From the NCBI GenBank assembly GCA_036556265.1, contig DATBJU010000059.1, positions 1 to 22,995 of the forward strand: a DNA stretch of 22,995 bases. Direction: 5' to 3'. This DNA is from JAUSIF01 sp036556265 (GTDB lineage: Bacteria; Pseudomonadota; Alphaproteobacteria; Rhizobiales; Xanthobacteraceae). The position numbers and the translations under genes were made by a program. A model generated the notes under the pieces. That model saw only the letters and a program-made list of their open reading frames with translations, had not been told where the DNA came from and ran no database searches. This document shows positions 16,701 through 22,995 of this stretch, in pieces (position 1 is the stretch's first letter; the number at the start of each line of letters is the position of its first letter).

Positions 16701-17950
16701 GAAGATGCCCTGCTTTTCTTGCTGGGCGTGGATCCAGATTGCGATCCGGTCGCGACCGAGTTCGCGTCGAACGTGCCGTCGGCGGCGAACGCGTTGACCG
16801 CCCCGTCGTGATAGAGGACCCGCTGCGGCAACGGGACCGGTCCGCCGACGATCATATAGTAGTCGTAGAAATAGCGCTGCTCGTTGGCCATGACGAACTG
16901 GCGATGCACGCGAAAGAAATCGCGCTTCAGGCCGGCGTAGGTCGCGGGCCTCAGCATGTGCTTCACTCGCACGATCTGCACGATCGGCCGTTCTACCGGC
17001 GGCAAGCCGAGATCGGTCACCGGATTCGACTTGTAGAAATTGACGATGTCGGAGATCGCCTGGAATTCCGCCCAATAAATGCGTGCGTCGTTCGCGACCG
17101 CTGCCACCGCTTCGCGCAGACCTGTCGCTGCCGGATGCAGCCCGATTTTCAAGAGCGATGATCCGATCGTGAGCAGGCGCACCGGCACGCCATGCGTGCC
17201 GAATTCGGGATCGAGCCGCCTTGCGCGTGCGACGACGTCGACCGCCTGTACCGCGCCCAGGCTGTGACCCACCAGCACGATCTCGTCGGCCTTGGAATTG
17301 CGGCACAGGTCGACCAACTCACGCGCGAAGCCATCAAACCGATCGTCCAGCGCCTTGCGCCGGTGATGCACGAGGTCGCTCGCGAAGTACCAGTCGTTGA
17401 GAAGATAGCCGATGTAGAGCGGTTTCGGCGGCAGCTTGAGCAGAGCGAACACGCAGGCAATGCCGATGAACACCGCGATCGCGCCGGCATAAGGCACTGC
17501 ACCGCCCATCAGCTTCCACGACACGTAGAAACCACCAAACCCGGCAAGTGCCATCAGGACAAACGGGTAGAGAAAGAACAGCGCGTAGCGCCAGTTGGCG
17601 CGGAAGTACTCGACAATCGCTCCCGAGAAGACGAAGTCGAACAGCGCGCGCAGCCCGACAAGAAGGCGGCGCGTTTCACTCAATTCGAAATCCGGTGCGA
17701 TGATGTCGCCCCACCACAGCATGTGATAGTCGGTCGTGACGTCCCAATTCGGGCCCCTTGTCCTCAATCTCCAGCGCGCAATATTGGTTCTCGTATCGAC
17801 GGCGGGCGGCGAAAGCTCGGTCTTCACGTTCCAGGCAGCCTCGAACGTCGGCAACTCCTTCTCGAAGCGGCGGTGATGACCCTCGGGGCGCGAAATCTCG
17901 TAGCCGCATACGAAGATCACGTCCCGCTTCGTGACGACCTTAGGTGTCAT
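16697..17950 (-). CDS. Membrane-anchored alpha/beta hydrolase
   Basis: A 417-residue protein with a lipase-type nucleophile elbow VGHSLGAVQ (Ser230). Two adjacent transmembrane helices (about 121-145 and 151-172) lie in the middle of the chain, before the catalytic motif. The N-terminal segment (VIFVCGYEISRPEGHHRRFE) looks like the first strand and oxyanion region of a hydrolase. The C-terminal ~180 residues include a FYKSNPVTDLG stretch and FVMANEQRYFYDYY, and end in a Ser/Lys tail. The insertion of two membrane helices inside the hydrolase fold is unusual. The ATG is 15 nt after the lutC stop and the stop overlaps the methyltransferase start by four bases. Lipid-like substrates are plausible but unproven. 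Confidence 0.82.
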   Translation of the reverse strand: MTPKVVTKRDVIFVCGYEISRPEGHHRRFEKELPTFEAAWNVKTELSPPAVDTRTNIARWRLRTRGPNWDVTTDYHMLWWGDIIAPDFELSETRRLLVGLRALFDFVFSGAIVEYFRANWRYALFFLYPFVLMALAGFGGFYVSWKLMGGAVPYAGAIAVFIGIACVFALLKLPPKPLYIGYLLNDWYFASDLVHHRRKALDDRFDGFARELVDLCRNSKADEIVLVGHSLGAVQAVDVVARARRLDPEFGTHGVPVRLLTIGSSLLKIGLHPAATGLREAVAAVANDARIYWAEFQAISDIVNFYKSNPVTDLGLPPVERPIVQIVRVKHMLRPATYAGLKRDFFRVHRQFVMANEQRYFYDYYMIVGGPVPLPQRVLYHDGAVNAFAADGTFDANSVATGSQSGSTPSKKSRASS

Positions 17951-17965
17951 TCGTCCGATCCAGAT

Positions 17966-18637
17966 TCAGGCCTTGCCGACGATCAGGACGTGCAAGCTGC
18001 GCGGTCCGTGTGCGCCGTGCAGGTGCACCTGCTCGATGTCCGCCGAACGCGAAGGACCCGTGATCCAATTCACGGTGCGGGGCCATTGCGCGCCTTTCTT
18101 ACGGAGCGCGTCCCAGACAGATTCGTAGTTGCCGGCAATGTCCTTGGCGGCGACGACCACAAGATGATGCTCGGGCAGAAAATTCAACGTTGTCGGGTTC
18201 TCGGGTCCGGAAACAAGCACGATCGTTCCTGTCTCGGCGACGGCGCCGAACGCATGCGAGACGGACGCGAGTTGCTTGCCGTCGGACGGGCCCACCGTGA
18301 CTTCAAGTGTCCCCTCGTTCTGCCAAGGGATTTCGTTGAGGCGCGGATCGCTTCCACGTCGCACACTCATCGGAAGGTTCTTCGACCGGAGATAGGCGGA
18401 GACGGCTCCGGGCACCTCTTCGGGCGAGACAAGCTCCTGCACCGTGCCGTGTGCCTCGGCGACCATGTCGGTGAACTGCTTGAGCCGCTTCTTCGCCGGC
18501 TCGCTGCCACGCTGCGGCACGAGCCCGCGCGGATGCCGCGCGATGCGCTCGTCGGTCGCAGTCCGTCGCGGCGCTTCACCGCCGCTTACGCCAAGTGAGC
18601 GGCGGATCGAGTTCAGGACGACATCGCGCGCGCTCAC
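17966..18637 (-). CDS. lutC: Lactate utilization protein LutC (LUD domain)
   Basis: Third component of the LutABC (LldEFG) system, which oxidises L-lactate to pyruvate. The 223-residue LUD-domain protein shows the family motifs ETGTIVLVSGPENPTTLNFLPEHH and ITGPSRSADIEQVHLHGAHGPRSLHVLIV near the C-terminus. The start is a GTG at 18637, which overlaps the lutB stop by four bases (GTGA) and begins SARDVVLNSIRRSLG; the longer frame upstream lies inside lutB. LutC is the smallest and least defined subunit and has no iron-sulfur motif. Confidence 0.93.
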   Translation of the reverse strand: MSARDVVLNSIRRSLGVSGGEAPRRTATDERIARHPRGLVPQRGSEPAKKRLKQFTDMVAEAHGTVQELVSPEEVPGAVSAYLRSKNLPMSVRRGSDPRLNEIPWQNEGTLEVTVGPSDGKQLASVSHAFGAVAETGTIVLVSGPENPTTLNFLPEHHLVVVAAKDIAGNYESVWDALRKKGAQWPRTVNWITGPSRSADIEQVHLHGAHGPRSLHVLIVGKA

Positions 18638-20100
18638 TCGGTCCCCTCCGCTTGCGCCTCGGCGGCGAGCCGCGCGCGTCCCTTCATCTCCCGCTTCCAC
18701 AAACCCTGGAATGTGTCCCCTTGGGGCACGGGAAAATCACGATGCCTGGTCCAGCCGCCGGCGAGCGGCAGCCAGCGGAAGCGTCCTCTGCCCGTGCCGA
18801 GGACGGAGAGCAGCTTGATCGCGAGGCGCGTCGTCGGCCGGTACAGCCAGGTCCGCCGCGCGAAGGCCGCCCAGAAGCCGAGGCCCCAGCGGACCGTCGC
18901 TGGCGACAGATGCCGCTCGAATTCGCGCTCACGCCAATGGCGCATCAGTTTCGGCAGCGGAATGCGCACGGGGCAGACTTCTTCGCAACGGCCGCAGAAT
19001 GTCGACGCGTTCGGCAGATGCGCCGCGTTTTCGATGCCGATGAGGGCCGGAGTCAGCACCGCTCCCATCGGTCCCGGGTAGACCCAGCCGTAAGCATGGC
19101 CGCCGACGGCTCCGTATACCGGGCAATGATTCATGCAGGCGCCGCAGCGAACGCACCGAAGCATCTCGCGGAAGGCGCCGCCGAGTATCGAGGAGCGGCC
19201 ATTGTCGAGGATGACCACGTGATACTCCTCCGGCCCGTCGAGATCGCCCGGGCGGCGCGGGCCGGTGGAGAACGTCGTGTAGACCGACATCTCCTGGCCG
19301 GTGGCCGAGCGTGCAAGCACGCGCAGCATCGTCGTGACGTCCTCGAGCGTCGGCACGACCTTCTCGATCGAGGCAAGGACGATGTGGACCTTGGGGAGCG
19401 TCTGCGTGAGGTCGCCGTTGCCCTCGTTCGTGACGATCACGGAGGTGCCGGTCTCGGCAATCAGAAAGTTCGCTCCGGTGATCCCGACGTCGGCGGCCAG
19501 GAACTTTTCGCGCAGGACCGCACGCGCCTCCGCCAGGAGCGCCACCGGCTCCTCGAGATTGCGGGATGCAGGAAGCCCCTCGTGCACTCGGCGGAAGTCC
19601 GCCTCGATCTGATCCTTATTCAGGTGAATCGCGGGTGCGATGATGTGCGAGGGCGCCTCATGGCGGATCTGGATGATGTATTCGCCGAGATCCGTTTCCA
19701 CTGGCGCAATCTTGTTTGCCTCGAGATGATCGTTGAGGCCGATCTCCTCGGCGACCATGCTCTTACCCTTGGTGACGGTCCTGGCACGCCGGCGCTTGCA
19801 AATGTCGAGCACGATCTTGCGCGCGTCCTCGGCCGTGGCCGCCCAATGCACCTTCCCGCCGAGTTCGGTTACGCGCCGCTCGTAGGCTTCGAGGTAAAGA
19901 TCAAGATGCGCGAGCGTGTGGTCCTTGACGTCGCGGGCCGCATCGCGCAACGCCTCGAACTCCGGCAAGCGGCTGGTGACCTGTTGGCGCCTGCCGATGA
20001 ATCCGGCCTCGACCTTGGCGAGCGCACGCTGAAGCTGCGCATCCTTGAGCGCGGCGGTCGCATTGCGCTTGAAATTCGGGGACGTGACTTGGACGGTCAT
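18634..20100 (-). CDS. lutB: Iron-sulfur protein LutB (lactate utilization)
   Basis: A 488-residue subunit combining an N-terminal LUD domain (about 60-300, with KGKSMVAEEIGLNDHLE and ETGTSVIVTNEGNGDL) and a ferredoxin-like domain with CVRCGACMNHCP (Cys316, 319, 322, 326) and CGRCEEVCPVRIP (Cys369, 372, 376). It is followed by a C-terminal helical tail. Length and order match LutB/LldF. The ATG at 20100 overlaps the stop of the acetyltransferase gene by four bases; an in-frame upstream extension is rejected. It transfers electrons during lactate oxidation together with LutA and LutC. Confidence 0.95.
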   Translation of the reverse strand: MTVQVTSPNFKRNATAALKDAQLQRALAKVEAGFIGRRQQVTSRLPEFEALRDAARDVKDHTLAHLDLYLEAYERRVTELGGKVHWAATAEDARKIVLDICKRRRARTVTKGKSMVAEEIGLNDHLEANKIAPVETDLGEYIIQIRHEAPSHIIAPAIHLNKDQIEADFRRVHEGLPASRNLEEPVALLAEARAVLREKFLAADVGITGANFLIAETGTSVIVTNEGNGDLTQTLPKVHIVLASIEKVVPTLEDVTTMLRVLARSATGQEMSVYTTFSTGPRRPGDLDGPEEYHVVILDNGRSSILGGAFREMLRCVRCGACMNHCPVYGAVGGHAYGWVYPGPMGAVLTPALIGIENAAHLPNASTFCGRCEEVCPVRIPLPKLMRHWREREFERHLSPATVRWGLGFWAAFARRTWLYRPTTRLAIKLLSVLGTGRGRFRWLPLAGGWTRHRDFPVPQGDTFQGLWKREMKGRARLAAEAQAEGTE

Positions 20101-20624
20101 GCCTTGCCTTCGAATTCGTCGATCAGCTTCTCGACGATGACCACGTCGCGCCATTCACCGTCGAGCTTGGCGTGACGCACGTAGGTGCCGACTTGGCGAA
20201 AGCCGAGCGAGGAGAGCAGACGAAGGCTCGCCTCATTCTCCGGGAACACGCGTGACAGCAATTTCCAATCGCCGCGGGCGCGGGCTGCGTCGATCAGCGC
20301 ACCAAGTGCGATGCGACCGAGCCCACGGCCGCGTGCATCGCGTGAGACATACACGGAAAATTCGCGCACGCCGTCATAGCAGCTGCGCGGGCGGTAGGAG
20401 AAAGCGGTGGCGTATGCGTAGACCCGCCCGTCGCCTTCCACCACGATCATGGTGCGGCCTTCTTCGAACCAGCGCAGCACATCGCGTTCGGTGCGCAATT
20501 CAGTTTCGAACGTGGCTACCCGATCCTCGATGCCCTCGTTGTAGATACGCGCAATCTCGGCCGCGTCCTCGCGGCGGGCGGGACGGGCGAAGTACTTGGG
20601 AGACTGTGCGGCGGGCCTGCTCAT
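20097..20624 (-). CDS. GNAT acetyltransferase of the PAT/ArsN1 type, inserted in the lut operon
   Basis: A 175-residue acetyl-CoA-dependent N-acetyltransferase. The N-terminal segment IARIYNEGIEDRVATFET (about 24-41) and the acetyl-CoA motif SRDARGRGLGR (94-104) match the phosphinothricin/methionine-sulfoximine acetyltransferase group, and the wording is closest to ArsN1 family A (arsinothricin resistance), as far as I recall. LGFRQVGTYVRHAKLDGEWRD is the usual C-terminal strand-helix. Such enzymes detoxify glutamate analogues by acetylating their amino group; a different amino-acid substrate is possible. It overlaps lutA upstream and lutB downstream by four bases each (ATGA both times), so it is translated as part of the lut operon although not a known Lut component. 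Confidence 0.88.
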   Translation of the reverse strand: MSRPAAQSPKYFARPARREDAAEIARIYNEGIEDRVATFETELRTERDVLRWFEEGRTMIVVEGDGRVYAYATAFSYRPRSCYDGVREFSVYVSRDARGRGLGRIALGALIDAARARGDWKLLSRVFPENEASLRLLSSLGFRQVGTYVRHAKLDGEWRDVVIVEKLIDEFEGKA

Positions 20625-21406
20625 GAACCATTCACTTTCGGCGGCGCGCCGATCGCCGGCTCGCTCGCCATCCCGGCCAGCACTTCGGCGACGTGGCGCA
20701 CGGCAACCGGTTTCCCCATGCGCTGAAGCTTGCCGGCCATGTTCATCAGGCAGCCAAGATCGCCGGCGAGCAGCATGGGCGCGCCCGTCGCCGCCGCGTT
20801 CGCCGCCTTCTTCTCGACGATGGCGTTGGATACCTCGGGATACTTCACGCAAAAGGTGCCGCCAAAACCGCAGCAGACGTCGGAGTCCTTCATTTCCGCG
20901 ATGTGCAGGCCTGCCACGGAGCCGAGCAGCTTGCGCGGCTGATCCCTGACACCGAGCTCGCGCAGGCCCGAGCAGGCATCATGATAGGTGACGGTTCCGT
21001 CGTAGATCGCTTCGACACGCTGCACCTTCATCACGTCGACGAGAAAACTGACAAGCTCATGGGTGCGCGCGCAGAGCGCATCGACCCGGCGCAGCCAGTC
21101 GGTGTCACCCGAGAACAGCCCGGGATAGTGGACCTTGATCATTCCCGCGCATGAGCCGGAGGGAGCGACCACGTAATCGTAAGGCTCGAACGCCGCGATC
21201 ACTTGCTCCGCGATCGCGCGTGTCGTCGCTCGGTCACCTGAATTGTAGGCGGGCTGGCCGCAGCAGGTCTGCGCCGGAACTTCGACCATGCAGCCGGCGT
21301 CTTCCAGCAGCTTCACGGCGGCGAAGCCGATGCGCGGACGGATCAGATCGACGAGGCACGTGACAAAGAGCCCGACGCGCGGGCGCGAGCCGGTCGCGGC
21401 GGTCAT
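20621..21406 (-). CDS. lutA: Lactate utilization protein LutA (CCG-domain iron-sulfur subunit)
   Basis: First gene of the lut operon. The 261-residue protein has two cysteine-rich CCG domains: TCCGQPAYNSGD with GSCAGMIKVHYP in the first, and YHDACSGLREL with CCGFGGTFCVKYPEVS in the second, typical of LutA/LldE and related heterodisulfide-reductase-like subunits that hold an unusual iron-sulfur cluster. It works with LutB and LutC in oxidising L-lactate to pyruvate. The ATG at 21406 has a GAGGGAG ribosome-binding site; an upstream in-frame extension has no such signal. No lactate permease or LutR-type regulator is in the window. Confidence 0.94.
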   Translation of the reverse strand: MTAATGSRPRVGLFVTCLVDLIRPRIGFAAVKLLEDAGCMVEVPAQTCCGQPAYNSGDRATTRAIAEQVIAAFEPYDYVVAPSGSCAGMIKVHYPGLFSGDTDWLRRVDALCARTHELVSFLVDVMKVQRVEAIYDGTVTYHDACSGLRELGVRDQPRKLLGSVAGLHIAEMKDSDVCCGFGGTFCVKYPEVSNAIVEKKAANAAATGAPMLLAGDLGCLMNMAGKLQRMGKPVAVRHVAEVLAGMASEPAIGAPPKVNGS

Positions 21407-21625
21407 GCGGTTTACTCCCTCGCCCGGCGGCACAACGCACCGGCGCCGACGCGTACCCGCGCAATTTGGCCGATGGTAGAGACGCGTGCAAGCGTGGTGA
21501 AAGGCGCTCGCGCCCGAACAAAATTTCCCATTTGGCAATACCTATACATTGTCGTGCCGTTGGCATTTATTCGACCTAAAAGCCGTTCGGGAACGTGCGG
21601 CTCGCACCTTGTGGCAGTGAACGAC
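21407..21625. other. Divergent intergenic region between lutA and the DUF3422 gene
   Basis: 219 bp, locally richer in A and T than its neighbours around 21518-21590. It must hold the promoter of the long lut operon (minus) and of the DUF3422 gene (plus). I see the A/T-rich block and short imperfect inverted repeats, but no convincing -35/-10 pair, EcfG box or GntR-type operator. Confidence 0.5.
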
Positions 21626-22930
21626 ATGACCGACGTGACCGCAGGCAGTGACGGAACGCTATCCGCGCATCCGCTGCGAGCCGCGGTGCTCGGCGAGCTA
21701 CACGCGCGGCCATTCACCCCGATCCGAACGCCCGCGCGCGTTCTGCATTTCGGCTTCATCGCGGGCGGCGCCCAATCCGATCGCGCCACCCTCCTCGAAC
21801 TGTGCCGTGTGCACGGCATCGCCGCGCCGCCCGCTGACGCCAAATACCACCGCAGCCCGTTCAACGGGGGCACGATGCGGTGGGAGAGCCACAGCGAATT
21901 CTCGACTTATCGCTGGGAGCTCGCCGCGACCGGAACGACGCCTTTTGAGCCGCCAACATCATCGATCGAGGTACCGATGGCGCGGGCCGCGCCGCGTGGC
22001 GCGCTGCTCGTCGCGATCGACTTGCATCTCATCGCCGACCCCGACCGCGCAATCGCGCTGGAGCAGATCTTCGACCGATCAAGCCTGGCCGCCGCGGAAA
22101 ATTCGGACGGGACCGGATTGTTTGCCACCGACTTCCAGCCGGGAGCGGACGGCTTTGTGCGGATTATCGTCGCCGACCGCGGGCTTGGTCCGGAGCGCGC
22201 CGGCGCGCTTGTTCAGCGCGTTCTGGAACTCGAAACCTACCGCACCCTCGCCCTGCTCGGACTTCCCGAGGCCCAGCGGCTCTCCCCTTCTGTCAACCGC
22301 ATCGAAAAACGCCTGGCGGAAGTGACGGACGCGATGCGCCGGACCACTGGCCTTACCGACAATAACCGGCTGCTCGATGAGCTGACCACGCTTGCATCGG
22401 AACTTGAGGCGGACTCGGCTGCGAGCTTGTTCCGGTTCGGCGCGACGCGCGCATACTACGAGATCGTGCAGGGGCGCGTGCAAGCGATCGGTGAGCACAA
22501 AGTTGGCGGCCTGCCGACCTGGTCGTCGTTCCTGTTGCGGCGCATGGCGCCGGCGATGCGCACGTGCCAAGCGATGGAAGAACGTCAGGAAAATCTTGCG
22601 CGCAAACTGTCGCGCACCACGAACCTTCTGCGCACACGTGTCGACGTGGCAGTCGAACAGCAGAACCGTGACCTGCTGACGGCAATGAACCGGCGTGCGC
22701 GGCTGCAGTTGCGACTGCAACAGACCGTCGAGGGTCTGTCCGTCGCCGCGATCAGCTACTACACCGTCGGCCTGATCAACTACATTTTGAAGGGCGCCAA
22801 GGACGCAGGTTCGCCCATCGACCCAACGATCGGCACCGCGATCTCGGTGCCGATCGTCGTCCTCCTTGTCGCGCTGATCGTACGCCGCATTCGCCGACGC
22901 TACGGCGAACAAGGAGACAAAGATCTCTAG
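21626..22930 (+). CDS. DUF3422 family membrane protein
   Basis: A 434-residue protein of a family common in alpha- and betaproteobacteria with no assigned function. The N-terminus (HPLRAAVLGELHARPFTP) and the central segment (GLPTWSSFLLRRMAPAMRTCQAMEERQENLARKLSRTTNLLRTRVDV, read in two parts around 294-340) are family-typical. A long helical region precedes two C-terminal membrane helices (about 371-391, containing AISYYTVGL, and 402-419). The layout of a long helical domain ending in two helices resembles CorA-like transporters, but the GMN motif is not seen. The ATG at 21626 matches the usual start; upstream in-frame residues look non-coding. It is divergent from lutA. Confidence 0.9.
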   Translation: MTDVTAGSDGTLSAHPLRAAVLGELHARPFTPIRTPARVLHFGFIAGGAQSDRATLLELCRVHGIAAPPADAKYHRSPFNGGTMRWESHSEFSTYRWELAATGTTPFEPPTSSIEVPMARAAPRGALLVAIDLHLIADPDRAIALEQIFDRSSLAAAENSDGTGLFATDFQPGADGFVRIIVADRGLGPERAGALVQRVLELETYRTLALLGLPEAQRLSPSVNRIEKRLAEVTDAMRRTTGLTDNNRLLDELTTLASELEADSAASLFRFGATRAYYEIVQGRVQAIGEHKVGGLPTWSSFLLRRMAPAMRTCQAMEERQENLARKLSRTTNLLRTRVDVAVEQQNRDLLTAMNRRARLQLRLQQTVEGLSVAAISYYTVGLINYILKGAKDAGSPIDPTIGTAISVPIVVLLVALIVRRIRRRYGEQGDKDL

Positions 22931-22995
22931 TTCGTCGTTCACATTGGCGGCGTCATCCCCTCGCGGCCAACGTTGATGGCGCCCGCGGTGAGGGT

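Noticed and set aside
17192..18598. 468-codon open frame on the plus strand opposite the membrane hydrolase and lutC
   Set aside because: It spans two real minus-strand genes and their junction, which a real gene would not do, and shows no family features.
18595..20175. 526-codon open frame on the plus strand opposite lutB
   Set aside because: Antisense shadow of lutB: no recognisable motif, no ribosome-binding site, and composition typical of a GC-rich reverse frame.

Overview
The window is chromosomal DNA from a GC-rich alphaproteobacterium, most likely in the order Hyphomicrobiales (Rhizobiales), near Bradyrhizobium, Rhodopseudomonas or Pseudolabrys. The evidence is a groESL operon with a CTGGCACTC-type CIRCE operator, a GC-rich palindromic repeat of the kind scattered between genes in that group, a phasin-like protein, a YkuD transpeptidase of the Rhizobiales type, a DUF3422 protein and one good EcfG (general stress sigma factor) promoter. 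No tRNA, rRNA, CRISPR array, insertion sequence or phage gene was seen. No stretch longer than about 270 bases lacks a gene.

Layout. 1-1190: groEL (3' end cut off by the window) and groES on the minus strand, with promoter and CIRCE, and a palindromic repeat in the spacer between the two genes. 1236-4403: a TauE/SafE permease (minus), a divergent MFS transporter (plus) and an exported L,D-transpeptidase (plus). 4422-5849: a small exported HExxH protein, a hypothetical protein and a phasin-like protein (all minus). 6115-7276: four small proteins of unknown function. One is a two-CxxC zinc-ribbon-like protein and another has a consensus EcfG promoter. 7433-15062, all minus: an aminoglycoside-phosphotransferase-like/P-loop kinase fusion, then glcD, glcE, glcF and a malate synthase of the AceB type. 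15158-15910: an exported alpha/beta hydrolase. 16116-21406, all minus: a compact six-gene run, lutA, GNAT acetyltransferase, lutB, lutC, membrane alpha/beta hydrolase, isoprenylcysteine-methyltransferase-like protein. Its junctions are 4-nt overlaps except for one 15-nt gap. 21626-22930: a divergent DUF3422 membrane protein. The last 65 bases show nothing I can call.

How the genes fit together. The middle and right thirds centre on oxidation of small 2-hydroxy acids. GlcDEF oxidises glycolate to glyoxylate, and the adjacent malate synthase would condense glyoxylate with acetyl-CoA to give malate, so the cluster reads as a complete glycolate-to-malate path. It resembles E. coli glcDEFGB but uses an A-type malate synthase, and this enzyme carries a histone-H1-like basic N-terminal tail. 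LutABC is a separate lactate oxidation complex. Its operon has recruited an ArsN1/PAT-like acetyltransferase and a two-gene membrane hydrolase/methyltransferase module.

The most unusual observations are the basic tail on malate synthase, the extra genes translationally coupled inside the lut operon, the hydrolase-methyltransferase pair, the REP-like palindrome between groES and groEL, and the EcfG promoter in front of a 61-residue orphan protein. I do not see a clear wholly new defence or mobile system.
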